Source: Paraburkholderia madseniana (lineage in GTDB: Bacteria; Pseudomonadota; Gammaproteobacteria; Burkholderiales; Burkholderiaceae). From it: 64,000 nt of DNA. The DNA is taken from the NCBI RefSeq assembly GCF_009690905.1, contig NZ_VOSW01000010.1:1-64000 (forward strand), in the 5' to 3' direction. Below are positions 8,412 to 19,242 of the stretch, in pieces. The position numbers and the translations under genes were made by a program. The notes under the pieces were generated by a model. The model saw nothing but the letters and a program-made list of their open reading frames with translations, made no database searches and was not told where the DNA came from. Within the stretch, counting starts at the first letter, position 1; every line of letters starts with the position of its first letter.

Positions 8412-9830
8412 CTAGCGTAGCACCTTGCCCGGATTCATCAGGTTCAGCGGGTCCAGCGCGCGTTTGACGGCGCGCATCAATTGCACCTCGACGTCCTGCT
8501 TGTAATGCATCGCCTCGTCGATCTTCAACTGGCCGAGACCGTGTTCCGCGCTGATGCTGCCGCGATGCCGGTGCACGCTGTCGTAGACGAGCTGGTTGAT
8601 CGGGTTTTGCCACGTCTTGAGAAACGCCTTTGCGTCGACGCCCTCGGGCGCCTGCACGTTGTAATGCAGATTACCGTCGCCGAGATGCCCGAACGTGACC
8701 ATGCGCACGCCCGGCACGGCTTGCGCGATTGCCGCGTCGGTTTCCTCGATGAAGTGGCCGATGCGCGAAATCGGCACCGCGATATCGTGCTTGATGTTCA
8801 GCCCTTCCTCAGCCTGCGCGAGCGGGATATGTTCGCGCAGATTCCAGAATGCCCGCGACTGCGCGAGGTTTTCCGCGACTACCGCGTCTTCGACCAGGCC
8901 GTCTTCGAGCGCGGTTTCCATCAGGCGCTCGAATAGCCCACGCGCGTGTTCCTCGCTCTCGCTGTCCGACAGTTCCAGTAGCACGACTTGCACATGCGGC
9001 TCGGCGAACGGATAGCGCATCTGTTCGAAATGCCGGCCCACCAGCCGCAGACAGAAATCCGACATCAGTTCGAAGCCGGTCAGCAGTGGTCCGGCGACGC
9101 GTTGCGTGAGCGAGAGGAAATCGAGCGCCGCATGCGGCGACGCGAGCGCGGCGAGCGCCGTGACGCGAGCGGCCGGCTGCGGATGCAGCTTGAGCACGGC
9201 GGCGGTGATGATGCCGAGCGTGCCTTCCGCGCCGATGAACAGATCGCGCAGGTCGTAACCGGTGTTGTCCTTGCGCAGGCCTCGCAGGCCGTCCCACAGT
9301 TCTCCTTGCGCGGTGACCACTTCGAGGCCCAGGCACAGCTCGCGCGTGTTGCCGTAGCGCAGCACGCCGGTGCCACCCGCGTTGGTGGCGAGATTGCCGC
9401 CGATCGTGCAGCTGCCTTCCGCGGCGAGGCTGAGGGGAAACAGGCGGCCGGCTTCTTCGGCATGCTTCTGTACTTCGGCGAGGATGACACCGGCTTCGAC
9501 GGTGATCGTATTGTTGTGCGGATCGATGTCGCGCACGCGATTCAGACGCCGCAGACTGATCACCGCCTGCGCACCGCTTGCATCCGGCGTGGCGCCGCCG
9601 GCCAGGCCGGTGTTGCCGCCTTGCGGCACCAGCGCGATGCGATGTTCGACGGCAAGTTTGACGAGCGCCGCGACTTCGTCAGGCGTGGCCGGGCAGAGCA
9701 CCGCGCAGGCCGCGCCGGTGTAGCGGCGGCGCCAGTCGGTGAGGTAGGGGGCGGTGTCGTGCGGGTCGGTCAGCACCTGGGCGGCGCCGATGGCGTCGCG
9801 GCAAGCGGTGAGGAAAGCGGCTTGAGTCAT
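8412..9830 (-). CDS. FAD-linked D-2-hydroxyacid dehydrogenase (GlcD/LDH-like)
   Basis: A 472-residue flavoenzyme with an N-terminal PCMH-type FAD-binding domain (about residues 35-215; PQGGNTGLAGG holds the FAD pyrophosphate) and a C-terminal FAD-oxidase domain ending in SAEHGLGQLK. Relatives oxidise D-lactate, glycolate or D-2-hydroxyglutarate and pass electrons to a quinone or cytochrome. There are no GlcE or GlcF subunits nearby, so a stand-alone dehydrogenase is more likely than a glycolate oxidase subunit. Confidence 0.88.
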   Translation of the reverse strand: MTQAAFLTACRDAIGAAQVLTDPHDTAPYLTDWRRRYTGAACAVLCPATPDEVAALVKLAVEHRIALVPQGGNTGLAGGATPDASGAQAVISLRRLNRVRDIDPHNNTITVEAGVILAEVQKHAEEAGRLFPLSLAAEGSCTIGGNLATNAGGTGVLRYGNTRELCLGLEVVTAQGELWDGLRGLRKDNTGYDLRDLFIGAEGTLGIITAAVLKLHPQPAARVTALAALASPHAALDFLSLTQRVAGPLLTGFELMSDFCLRLVGRHFEQMRYPFAEPHVQVVLLELSDSESEEHARGLFERLMETALEDGLVEDAVVAENLAQSRAFWNLREHIPLAQAEEGLNIKHDIAVPISRIGHFIEETDAAIAQAVPGVRMVTFGHLGDGNLHYNVQAPEGVDAKAFLKTWQNPINQLVYDSVHRHRGSISAEHGLGQLKIDEAMHYKQDVEVQLMRAVKRALDPLNLMNPGKVLR

Positions 9831-9904
9831 GTTGGTCGGTCAGGGTGTTCGGCGGATAGATTACGCGGGAGGTGACGTGAAAAGCGACGCGAAAGGCGCT
9901 GTTC

Positions 9905-11055
<1,151 letters not shown>

Positions 11056-11078
11056 TTATGAAGCAGGGAGGTAGCGAG

Positions 11079-12401
11079 GTGGGTTTGTTGTCCAGGGTGC
11101 GTTTCGATCTCGACACGCTCAAACGGCTCGCGCAGTTTGCGGCGAAGCGCAGTAGCGAAGACCGCATTCCGCAGGTGGCCGGCAGCCTCACGTTCACCAC
11201 CATGCTCGCGCTCGTGCCGCTCGCCACGGTCGCGTTCGCGCTGTTCACCGCGTTTCCAATTTTCAGCTCGTTTCAGATGTCGCTGCAGATTTTCCTCGCC
11301 GACCATCTGATGCCCGCGCAGCTCAACAGTCAGATTTTCGATTATCTGAATCAGTTCGCGTCCAAGGCCAAAGGCCTCACGACCATCGGCATGATTTTTC
11401 TGTTCGTCACCGCCGTCATGACGATGATGACCGTGGAATCTGCTTTCAACGTGATCTGGCGGGTGCGCAAGGCGCGGCCGATCGCGCAGCGCATCCTGGT
11501 CTACTGGGCCATCATCACGCTCGGTCCGATTCTGATCGGCGTGAGCCTGTCGATTTCTTCTTATCTGTTCACGCGGTCCATGGCGTTCACCACGGCCGTC
11601 CAGCATATTCCGCCGGTGATCGACTGGGCGTTGACCAGTGCCGCGCTGCCGTTGACGGCGCTCGCCTTCACGATGCTTTACGTGTTTCTGCCGAACTGCC
11701 GTGTGGAGTGGCGCGACGCGGTGATCGGCGGGGTTGCTGCCGCAATCGCCTTCGAACTCGCCAAGCGCGGCTTTGGCTACTACGTGCGCCGCATTCCGAC
11801 CTATACCACGGTCTACGGTGCGTTTGCCGCTGTGCCGCTATTCCTGCTGTGGATGTACCTATGCTGGTTCATTGCGCTGGCCGGCGCGATGATCGCGTCG
11901 GCGTTGCCGGCGATCCGCATTGGCCAGTTTCACCGGCCGACTTTCGAGGGCAGCGATCTGTTCGATTCGCTTGAACTCCTCGCGCGGCTTTCGGAAGCGC
12001 GTGATGCGGGTAAGCGCGGCTACACGATGCCAGAGCTCTCGCGAATGCTTCGCCGGGAAATGGATACCACGATCAGGCTGCTGCAAAAACTCGAGGAGAT
12101 CGAGTGGATCGCGCGCTTGCAGGACGACGACACGCGTGCGCACTTCTTGCTGCTGGCAAATCCGGCGCAGATCACGGTCGAGCGTCTGTTCGACCTGTTC
12201 GTGATCGACCGCGCGGAACTCGAATATCAGCTTGAGCTGAACTCTACGCGCGTGGATGGCCAGACGCTTCTGGCTGCGCTGGAAAACGACAAGCTGAAAG
12301 TGACGCTTGCTACGCTGTTGGCGGCGCGTGCCGCCGCACGGGCAACGCGCGCGCAGGAAAGTGAGCAGGGTACTTCTTCAATGCCGCATCAGGCTGCGTG
12401 A
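11079..12401 (+). CDS. YihY/UPF0761 family inner-membrane protein
   Basis: A membrane protein of about 440 residues of the YihY (formerly called ribonuclease BN) family. It has six predicted helices between about residues 30 and 270, with conserved VTAVMTMMTVE and FGYYVRRIPTY motifs, then a soluble C-terminal winged-helix-like domain (about 290-400). The GTG start at 11079 has GGGAGG seven bases upstream. In-frame starts at 11043 (GTG) and 11058 (ATG) have no ribosome site but cannot be excluded. The nuclease name is historic, and the real function is unknown. Confidence 0.88.
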   Translation: MGLLSRVRFDLDTLKRLAQFAAKRSSEDRIPQVAGSLTFTTMLALVPLATVAFALFTAFPIFSSFQMSLQIFLADHLMPAQLNSQIFDYLNQFASKAKGLTTIGMIFLFVTAVMTMMTVESAFNVIWRVRKARPIAQRILVYWAIITLGPILIGVSLSISSYLFTRSMAFTTAVQHIPPVIDWALTSAALPLTALAFTMLYVFLPNCRVEWRDAVIGGVAAAIAFELAKRGFGYYVRRIPTYTTVYGAFAAVPLFLLWMYLCWFIALAGAMIASALPAIRIGQFHRPTFEGSDLFDSLELLARLSEARDAGKRGYTMPELSRMLRREMDTTIRLLQKLEEIEWIARLQDDDTRAHFLLLANPAQITVERLFDLFVIDRAELEYQLELNSTRVDGQTLLAALENDKLKVTLATLLAARAAARATRAQESEQGTSSMPHQAA

Positions 12402-12440
12402 GCAGGCTGCACGAGCAGGCCGCCTGAAGCTGCGGCAAAC

Positions 12441-12761
12441 CTACAGCGAAATTTTCCCCACGCAGATGTCCTTGAACATCACCCAATCGCCCATCAGGCT
12501 ATAAAGCGGATGCCGGAAGGTAGCCGGCCGGTTCTTCTCGAAGAAGAAATGCCCGACCCAGGCAAAGCCATATCCGCAGATCACGGCAGCCGGCAGCCAT
12601 AGCCAGTCACCGGTGGCGAGCGCCATGGCGAGGCAGCCGATCACGCCGAGCGAACCCACGAAATGCAGCCGCCGCGATACCGTGTTGCGATGCTCGCTCA
12701 GGTAGTACGGGTAGAACTCCGCGAAACTCGCGAAGTGATCGGTGTGCGCGGTTTGAGCCAT
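12441..12761 (-). CDS. DUF962/Mpo1-like membrane protein
   Basis: A 106-residue protein with two central hydrophobic segments and the family pattern FYPYYLSEH near the N-terminus and VGHFFFEKNRPATF after the helices. Yeast Mpo1 of this family is a 2-hydroxy fatty acid dioxygenase. Histidines matching its iron ligands are visible (HRNT/RRLHFVGS, GHFFFE), so an oxygenase role is possible but unproved. The ATG is placed five bases after GGAGG. Confidence 0.85.
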   Translation of the reverse strand: MAQTAHTDHFASFAEFYPYYLSEHRNTVSRRLHFVGSLGVIGCLAMALATGDWLWLPAAVICGYGFAWVGHFFFEKNRPATFRHPLYSLMGDWVMFKDICVGKISL

Positions 12762-12960
12762 CACGGCCTCCGAATGTCGACGCTACTCGATTCCGTGCCC
12801 GTCGCTCCCAGGTTGCTTCGCCGCGCGCGGGCATGCTCGGAACGCGCTCGAAACGGGACAGGCTTGACCCATTGTGCGGCTATCGGACCATGCGCGCAAC
12901 CAGGCCATTCGGCCGATGGCGCGCCTCCACGTGCCCGGTTATCGTGACGCCTCGCAGTGA

Positions 12961-13806
12961 CTATCGAACGCCGATTGGAACAGCACCTGCGGCCTTTGAG
13001 GCGAAGCTGAACAGCGCGTCGAGCGTGGCATCGGGCTGCTCGGTCATCAAGGCATGGCCGGCCTCGAGCGTGACAGTGTCGACCCGTGCGCCGGCTTGGG
13101 AGAGCGCGGCAGCGAGCGCTTTGGCCGCACGCGGCGGCGTCATCGCATCGCGCCGGCCCACGATCAGGCGCGTCGGGCAACGGACCTCCGTGGCGCGTGT
13201 GAGGCCGTCCGCGTAGCTATTGCAGGCGGTGAAGTCGGTGTGGAACAGGTGCGGCTCGCCGCTGGCCGAGACACGCTCCATCAGCCGCTGGTTCATGCCG
13301 TGCAGCCAGAAGCCCGGGCCGGGGCACGACGGCTTGGCGGCGAGCGTCGAATGCGACCATTGATTGACCATGTCGATTGCATCGGGCTCGCGGTGCAGGG
13401 CGGCGTCGAGCAAGGTGTCGGAGACAGCCATCGGCACGGCGGTGGCGAGCAGCGCCAGGTGCGTTACGCGCTCCGGATAGCGGCCGGCGAAGTCGAGGGC
13501 GATCAGCGAGCCCATGCTGTGGCCGGCCAAGAAGGCGCGCTGTACGCCCGCGGCGTCGAGCAGGGCGGCCAGCCAGTCGGCCATTGCGGTCACGGTGGTG
13601 AGCGCCGGGCCGGCGCTGCGGCAGTGACCGGGCAGATCGACCGCCAGCACCCCGAAGCCGTGATGGGCGAAGTAACGCGTTTGCAATGCCCACACGCTAT
13701 GGTCATGCTCGGCGCCGTGGATGAACACCGCGGTCGGCAGGTTGGGGTCGAAGGGTTTGCCGCCGGTGTACGCGTAGGCGGGCTTGCCTTGAACGGTGAG
13801 GATCAT
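12961..13806 (-). CDS. alpha/beta hydrolase
   Basis: A 281-residue alpha/beta-hydrolase fold protein. The oxyanion region is IHGAEHDHS, the nucleophile elbow GHSMGS, the acid in GRRDAMTPP and the histidine in EAGHALMTEQP, so the triad is complete. Its ATG overlaps the stop of the sulfhydrylase gene as ATGA, so the two are co-translated. It might hydrolyse an acylated homoserine or related ester. That is inferred from position only. Confidence 0.85.
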   Translation of the reverse strand: MILTVQGKPAYAYTGGKPFDPNLPTAVFIHGAEHDHSVWALQTRYFAHHGFGVLAVDLPGHCRSAGPALTTVTAMADWLAALLDAAGVQRAFLAGHSMGSLIALDFAGRYPERVTHLALLATAVPMAVSDTLLDAALHREPDAIDMVNQWSHSTLAAKPSCPGPGFWLHGMNQRLMERVSASGEPHLFHTDFTACNSYADGLTRATEVRCPTRLIVGRRDAMTPPRAAKALAAALSQAGARVDTVTLEAGHALMTEQPDATLDALFSFASKAAGAVPIGVR

Positions 13807-15233
13807 GCGGACTCCGGGCGGGGTTTGGCGGCATCGGCAGGCGGGACGGATGGGTTGCCGTTTGCCGGAGCAGCGGATGAACTGACGGGGCCGGTTTTTG
13901 CCGTGCTTGACGGACTGGATGACCCACTCCCAGGCGCACTCGTCCCGCTCGCTTTCTGCGCGGCTTTCAGTGCGCGTTTGAGGTCGTCGATCAGATCGTC
14001 GGGGTCTTCAAGGCCGATCGACAGACGGATCGTACCTTCGGCGATGCCGGCTGCGGCGAGCGCGGCGGCGTCCATGCGGAAGTGCGTCGTCGATGCGGGA
14101 TGGATGACCAGCGAGCGTGCGTCGCCGACGTTCGCGAGATGGGAGAACAGCGAAAGCGCTTCAATGAAGCTGCGCCCGGCGGCGCGGTCGCCGCGCAGAT
14201 TGAAGCTGAACACCGCGCCCGCGCCACGCGGCAGCAGACGCTTCGCGAGCGCATAGTCCGGATGCGACGGCAGTTCCGGGTAGGCGACGGCTTCGACGGC
14301 AGGGTGTGCGCTCAGGAATTCGACCACCTTGCGCGTATTCGCGACGTGCCGTTCCATGCGCAGCGGCAGCGTCTCGATGCCTTGCAGCAGTTGCCAGGCG
14401 GCCTGGGGATGCAGGCACGCGCCGAAGTCGCGCAAGCCCTCGCGGCGTGCGCGCAGGAGGAACGGCGCGACCGTGCTTTCCTCGGCGAACACCATGCCGT
14501 GAAAGCCCTCGTACGGTTCGGTAAATTCGGGGAAACGGCCGGAAGCGTTGAAGTCGAAAGTGCCGCCGTCCACGAGTACGCCGCCGATCGTGGTGCCGTG
14601 GCCGCCGAGGAATTTGGTCGCCGAGTGATAGACGAAGTCGGCGCCATGCTCGAATGGCTTGAGGAGATAGGGCGTCGTGAAGGTCGAATCGACGAGCAGC
14701 GGTACGCGGTGCTCATGCGCGAGCTGCGCCACCGTGGCGATATCGAGCACGTCGAGGCCCGGGTTGCCGAGCGTCTCGCCGAACAGCAGGCGCGTGTTCG
14801 GGCGCAGCGCGGCGCGCCACGCGTCGATGTCACCGGGTTTGACAAAGGTCGTCTCGATGCCGAAGCGATGCAGCGTGTAGTGCAGCAGGTTGTGTGAGCC
14901 GCCGTACAGCGCGCTGGAGGCGACGATGTGGGAGCCGGCGCCCATCAAGGTGGCGATCGCCAGATGCAGCGCGGCCTGGCCGCTGGCCGTGCCGATCGCG
15001 CCCGCGCCGTTTTCCAGCGCGGCAACGCGCTCCTCGAACACGGCCACGGTCGGATTCGAGATGCGCGAATAGACGTGGCCGGCGCGCTCCATATTGAAGA
15101 GCGCCGCGGCGTGGTCCGAGTCGCGGAACGAAAACGAGGTAGTCTGGTAAATAGGCGTGGCGCGCGCGCCGGTGGTGGGGTCGGGCGCGGCGCCGGCGTG
15201 CAGCGCAAGCGTATCGAAACGGTTGGCGGACAT
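13803..15233 (-). CDS. metY: O-acetyl/O-succinylhomoserine sulfhydrylase (MetY-like)
   Basis: A 476-residue Cys/Met-metabolism PLP enzyme. The PLP lysine is in YHSATKFLGGHG, with the substrate-loop pattern YSRISNPTVAVFEERVAALE near the N-terminus. It should make homocysteine from acylhomoserine plus sulfide. About 50 residues at the C-terminus are a Ser/Pro/Ala/Gly-rich tail beyond the usual family end near 430. The start MSANRFDTLALHAG matches the family N-terminus, but its ribosome site is weak and a hairpin lies just upstream. Confidence 0.88.
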   Translation of the reverse strand: MSANRFDTLALHAGAAPDPTTGARATPIYQTTSFSFRDSDHAAALFNMERAGHVYSRISNPTVAVFEERVAALENGAGAIGTASGQAALHLAIATLMGAGSHIVASSALYGGSHNLLHYTLHRFGIETTFVKPGDIDAWRAALRPNTRLLFGETLGNPGLDVLDIATVAQLAHEHRVPLLVDSTFTTPYLLKPFEHGADFVYHSATKFLGGHGTTIGGVLVDGGTFDFNASGRFPEFTEPYEGFHGMVFAEESTVAPFLLRARREGLRDFGACLHPQAAWQLLQGIETLPLRMERHVANTRKVVEFLSAHPAVEAVAYPELPSHPDYALAKRLLPRGAGAVFSFNLRGDRAAGRSFIEALSLFSHLANVGDARSLVIHPASTTHFRMDAAALAAAGIAEGTIRLSIGLEDPDDLIDDLKRALKAAQKASGTSAPGSGSSSPSSTAKTGPVSSSAAPANGNPSVPPADAAKPRPESA

Positions 15234-15241
15234 CCTGGGCG

Positions 15242-15263
15242 GCGAGGCCACGGACGGCCTCGC
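15242..15263 (-). promoter_or_regulatory. hairpin just upstream of metY-like start
   Basis: GCGAGGCC and GGCCTCGC form a perfect 8-bp stem with a six-base loop. The stem begins nine bases upstream of the sulfhydrylase start codon in the transcript. It would cover the region where a ribosome site is expected, so it could modulate translation. I cannot match it to a known riboswitch. Confidence 0.35.
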
Positions 15264-15483
15264 GAAAGGTGAAAGTGGCGGCCATCCTATCACCGGCATG
15301 GATCGCTTCAAGCGCGGTTTTCCCGCGGGTTGGCCAATGTGGGCGCGCTGAACGGCGCCGGGCCGACCTTGCAAACGCCCGTGGCGCCTTGGTGGGCGGG
15401 CCGCTTTCCTTTTATGGACCTTTCCGCTAGGATCGAAAGTCATTCAGGCAATATCAGCCTAGCGGGTATCACGGAGACAGATT

Positions 15484-15948
15484 ATGCGAGTCAGCGACAT
15501 TCTTAAAGTCAAAGGCAACACCCTTTTCACGGTCACGCCGGATACCACGCTGCACGACGCAGTCAATACCATGGCCGAGCACGATATCGGCTCGCTGGTC
15601 GTGATGGAATACGGCGATCTCGTCGGCATGCTGACGTTTCGCGAAATTATTCTGACCTTGAGCAAGCATGGCGGCAGCCTCGGTACCTCCACGATCCGCA
15701 AGTTGATGGACGACCATCCGCTCACCTGTACGCCCGAAACGGACGTCAACGAGGTTCGCCGCATGATGCTCGAGCATCACGTGCGCTATTTGCCGGTGCT
15801 GGAAAGCCGCACGCTGATGGGCGTGATCTCGTTCTACGACGTCGCAAAGGCGGTGGTCGAAGAGCAGGGCTTCGAAAACCGCATGCTCAAGGCCTATATC
15901 CGCGACTGGCCGGAAGAACCGCAGGATCAACAACCGGCGCCGCGTTAA
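15484..15948 (+). CDS. CBS-domain protein
   Basis: A 154-residue protein made of two CBS motifs (about residues 8-60 and 75-130) and little else. Such stand-alone CBS pairs bind adenine nucleotides or SAM and regulate partner proteins. The partner is not evident here. The start is preceded by GGAGAC. It is divergent from the sulfhydrylase operon and followed by an intrinsic terminator. Confidence 0.9.
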   Translation: MRVSDILKVKGNTLFTVTPDTTLHDAVNTMAEHDIGSLVVMEYGDLVGMLTFREIILTLSKHGGSLGTSTIRKLMDDHPLTCTPETDVNEVRRMMLEHHVRYLPVLESRTLMGVISFYDVAKAVVEEQGFENRMLKAYIRDWPEEPQDQQPAPR

Positions 15949-16011
15949 CTCACGCGCGGTGGCTCACCGCGGCGCTCGCGCCGTTGCCGTGAGTATGAAA
16001 ATGCGATCAAG

Positions 16012-16038
16012 GCGCGCGCGAAAGCGTGCGCTTTTTTT
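16012..16038 (+). terminator. intrinsic terminator after CBS gene
   Basis: GCGCGCGC - GAAA - GCGTGCGC forms an 8-bp stem with one G-U pair and a GAAA tetraloop, followed by seven T residues. It ends the transcript of the CBS gene. Confidence 0.8.
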
Positions 16039-16088
16039 GTGCCCGGCCCTTCCCCTTTGCTGCTCTCTTAGCCTGTTCTCCGAACCTC

Positions 16089-18026
16089 ATGAGCGATCGT
16101 CCGTTACCTGCCGCCCGCCGTGCCGCCCGCTCCCACGAGACGCACGAGTCCCAGTTCCGCCTGCTCAGCCAGCGCCGCTTCGCGCCGTTTTTCTGGACCC
16201 AGTTTCTCGGCGCGATGAACGACAACGTCTTCAAGATCGGCTTCACGTCGCTCGTGACATACCAGGCGGCGCGTTTTTCCGGCGTCGATCCGAAAACCGC
16301 GGCGTTCCTGATCTCGGCGATCTTCATTCTGCCGTTCGTGCTGCTGTCGGCCACCTCCGGCCAGATCGCGGACAAGTACGACAAGGCGATGCTCACGCGC
16401 TTCGTCAAGAGTTTCGAAATCGTCGTGATGCTGATCGGCGGCACGGGTTTCTGGATGCATAGCGCGCCCTTGCTGTATCTGTGCACGTTTCTGATGGGCG
16501 TCCATTCAACCGTGTTCGGACCGGTCAAGTATTCGTATCTGCCGCAGCATCTGTCGAAGTCAGAGCTGGTCGGCGGTAACGGCATGGTCGAGATGGGCAC
16601 CTTCGTTGCGATTCTGATCGGTACGATCGTCGGCGGCGTGGGTGCGGGTTTCGTCGAGCATGGCGCGGTGGTGCTGGCCTGCGCCTGTGTCGGGATTGCG
16701 CTGGTGGGGCGGCTGGTGTCGAACTTCGTGCCTGTCACGGCGGCGCCGCAGCCCGATCTGCGCGTCAACTGGAATCCGGTCAGTGAAACGTGGCGCAACC
16801 TGAAGCTCGCGCGCGAAAACCGCACGGTGTTTCTGAGCCTGCTGGGGATTTCCTGGCTGTGGTTCGTTGGTGCGACTTTTCTGTCTTCGTTTTTCAGCTT
16901 TGCGAAAAACGTGCTGTCCGCCGATCCGGACGTCGTGACCGTGCTGCTCGGCACGTTCTCGATCGGTATCGGCCTCGGTTCGCTGATGTGCGAAAAGCTC
17001 TCGAAGCGGCGCATCGAAATCGGCCTCGTGCCGCTCGGCTCGATCGGCATGAGCGTGTTCGCGATCGATCTGTTCTTCGCGAGCCATGCGTTGCCGGCCG
17101 CCGGGCATCTGCTGAGCGTCGGCGAATTCCTCGTGCGGCCCGCCCATTGGCGCGTGCTGGCCGATCTGTTCCTGCTGGCCATGTTCGGCGGCTTCTATAG
17201 CGTGCCGCTCTATGCGCTGATCCAGAGCCGCAGCCAGCCGACCCACCGCGCGCGCATCATCGCCGCGAACAATATTCTGAACTCGCTGTTCATGATCGTC
17301 TCGGCGCTGATGGCAATGGGACTGACCGCGGCGGGCTTCAGTATTCCGGCGATTTTCCTCGTCACCGCGCTGCTGAACATTGTCGTCGCGACGTACATTT
17401 ATTCGCTTGTGCCCGAGTTTTTGCTGCGCTTTATCGCCTGGGTGCTGGTGCACACCTTCTACCGGATTCGCCTCGTGCATGCCGAACGGATTCCGGAAGA
17501 GGGCGCGGCCGTGCTGGTGTGCAACCACGTGAGCTTCGTCGACGCGATTGTCATCATGGCCGAGAGCCCGCGGCCGATCCGCTTCGTGATGGACCATCAG
17601 ATCTTCAAGTCGCCGTTTGGCGGTTGGGTGTTCCGCCATGCGAAGGCGATTCCGATTGCGCCTGCCCATCAGGACCCTGAGCTGCTGACGCGCGCCTATG
17701 AGCGCTGCGCAGAGGCGCTCGCCGAGGGCGAGCTGGTCTGCATCTTCCCGGAAGGCAAGCTGACGAAGACCGGTGAGATGAATCCGTTCCGCCACGGCGT
17801 GACCGAGATCATTCGCCGCACGCCGGCGCCGGTGATACCGATGGCGCTGCGCGGGCTGTGGGGGAGCGTGTTTTCGCGCGCCAACGACGCGCGCTGGCCG
17901 CGGCCGATTCAGAAGGGCGTGATGAGCCGGCTGACGCTGGCGGTGGGTGAGCCGATCGATCCGGCCGAGGCGACGCCTGAGGTGCTGCAGCAGATCGTCA
18001 CCGAGTTGCGCGGGGCGCGGAAGTAG
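16089..18026 (+). CDS. LplT-like MFS transporter fused to PlsC-type acyltransferase
   Basis: A 645-residue fusion. The N-terminal 430 residues are an MFS transporter with the lysophospholipid-transporter pattern WTQFLGAMNDNVFK. The C-terminal 200 residues are a glycerophospholipid acyltransferase with NHVSFVD (about residue 478) and FPEGKLTKTGE (about 552). It should flip and re-acylate lysophospholipids at the inner membrane. The common longer form adds an AMP-binding acyl-ACP synthetase domain (Aas), which is absent here. The start MSDRPLPAARR is chosen over an upstream in-frame ATG that lies inside the terminator of the previous gene. Confidence 0.9.
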   Translation: MSDRPLPAARRAARSHETHESQFRLLSQRRFAPFFWTQFLGAMNDNVFKIGFTSLVTYQAARFSGVDPKTAAFLISAIFILPFVLLSATSGQIADKYDKAMLTRFVKSFEIVVMLIGGTGFWMHSAPLLYLCTFLMGVHSTVFGPVKYSYLPQHLSKSELVGGNGMVEMGTFVAILIGTIVGGVGAGFVEHGAVVLACACVGIALVGRLVSNFVPVTAAPQPDLRVNWNPVSETWRNLKLARENRTVFLSLLGISWLWFVGATFLSSFFSFAKNVLSADPDVVTVLLGTFSIGIGLGSLMCEKLSKRRIEIGLVPLGSIGMSVFAIDLFFASHALPAAGHLLSVGEFLVRPAHWRVLADLFLLAMFGGFYSVPLYALIQSRSQPTHRARIIAANNILNSLFMIVSALMAMGLTAAGFSIPAIFLVTALLNIVVATYIYSLVPEFLLRFIAWVLVHTFYRIRLVHAERIPEEGAAVLVCNHVSFVDAIVIMAESPRPIRFVMDHQIFKSPFGGWVFRHAKAIPIAPAHQDPELLTRAYERCAEALAEGELVCIFPEGKLTKTGEMNPFRHGVTEIIRRTPAPVIPMALRGLWGSVFSRANDARWPRPIQKGVMSRLTLAVGEPIDPAEATPEVLQQIVTELRGARK

Positions 18027-18096
18027 GGCGGCCGGGACCTAGCCTCTTCAGGGCTGGCATAATAGTGCTTTCCCCGCATTTCTTTGGACGACGCCC

Positions 18097-19197
18097 ATGT
18101 CCGGCAACACGCTCGGTACGCTTTTCACTGTCACGACCTTCGGCGAATCGCATGGCCCCGCGATCGGCTGCGTGATCGACGGCTGCCCGCCGGGCATGGC
18201 GCTTAGCGAAGCCGACATCCAGCTCGAACTCGATCGCCGCAAACCCGGCACGTCGCGCCATGTCACGCAGCGCCAGGAAGAAGACAAGGTCGAGATCCTG
18301 TCGGGCGTGTTCGAAGGCCAGACCACCGGCGCGCCGATCGCGCTGCTGATCCGCAATACGGACCAGCGCAGCAAGGACTACGGCAACATCGCCGACACCT
18401 TCCGTCCCGGTCACGCCGACTACACCTACTGGCAGAAATACGGCATTCGCGACTATCGCGGCGGCGGCCGTTCGTCGGCCCGTCTGACCGCACCTACGGT
18501 AGCGGCCGGCGCGGTTGCGAAGAAATGGCTGCGTGAAAAATTCGGCACTGAGATCCGCGGCTACATGGCGGCGCTCGGAGAGATCGACGTGCCGTTCGTC
18601 GACTGGTCGCATGTGCGTGAGAACCCGTTCTTCGTGCCGAATGCGGAGATCGTGCCGGAGTTGGAAGCATATATGGACGCCTTGCGTAAAGACGGCGACT
18701 CGATCGGCGCACGCATCAACGTTGTGGCTTCCGGCGTGCCGGTTGGGCTCGGCGAGCCGTTGTTCGACCGCCTTGACGCGGACATCGCGCACGCCATGAT
18801 GGGCATCAATGCGGTGAAGGGTGTCGAGATCGGCGCGGGCTTCGCCAGCGTCGCGCAACGCGGTTCGGTGCACGGCGACGAATTGACGCCGGAAGGCTTC
18901 GTCGGCAATCACGCGGGTGGTGTGCTCGGTGGTATTTCGACCGGACAGGACATCACGGTGTCGATCGCGATCAAGCCGACTTCGAGCATCCGTACACCGC
19001 GCCGCTCGATCGACAAGGCGGGGCAGCCCGTTGTCGTCGAAACGTTCGGGCGTCATGACCCGTGCGTCGGCATCCGTGCCACGCCGATCGCCGAATCCAT
19101 GCTCGCGCTGGTGCTGATCGACCATGCGTTGCGCCACCGTGCGCAATGCGGCGATGTCGCCGTCAGCACGCCGAAGATTGCGGCGAGCGCGCCGTAA
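18097..19197 (+). CDS. aroC: chorismate synthase
   Basis: A 366-residue enzyme that converts 5-enolpyruvylshikimate-3-phosphate to chorismate using reduced FMN, the last step of the shikimate pathway. Family signatures are complete: [18 protein letters not shown] near the N-terminus, [14 protein letters not shown] in the middle and [18 protein letters not shown] near the end. Length is normal. A CATAAT -10-like element lies about 35 bases upstream of the start. Confidence 0.97.
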   Translation: MSGNTLGTLFTVTTFGESHGPAIGCVIDGCPPGMALSEADIQLELDRRKPGTSRHVTQRQEEDKVEILSGVFEGQTTGAPIALLIRNTDQRSKDYGNIADTFRPGHADYTYWQKYGIRDYRGGGRSSARLTAPTVAAGAVAKKWLREKFGTEIRGYMAALGEIDVPFVDWSHVRENPFFVPNAEIVPELEAYMDALRKDGDSIGARINVVASGVPVGLGEPLFDRLDADIAHAMMGINAVKGVEIGAGFASVAQRGSVHGDELTPEGFVGNHAGGVLGGISTGQDITVSIAIKPTSSIRTPRRSIDKAGQPVVVETFGRHDPCVGIRATPIAESMLALVLIDHALRHRAQCGDVAVSTPKIAASAP

Positions 19198-19242
19198 AGA
19201 GCGCTCTCTGAGCGTCCTCGTATTGCGTGCGGCCTCGTCTCA

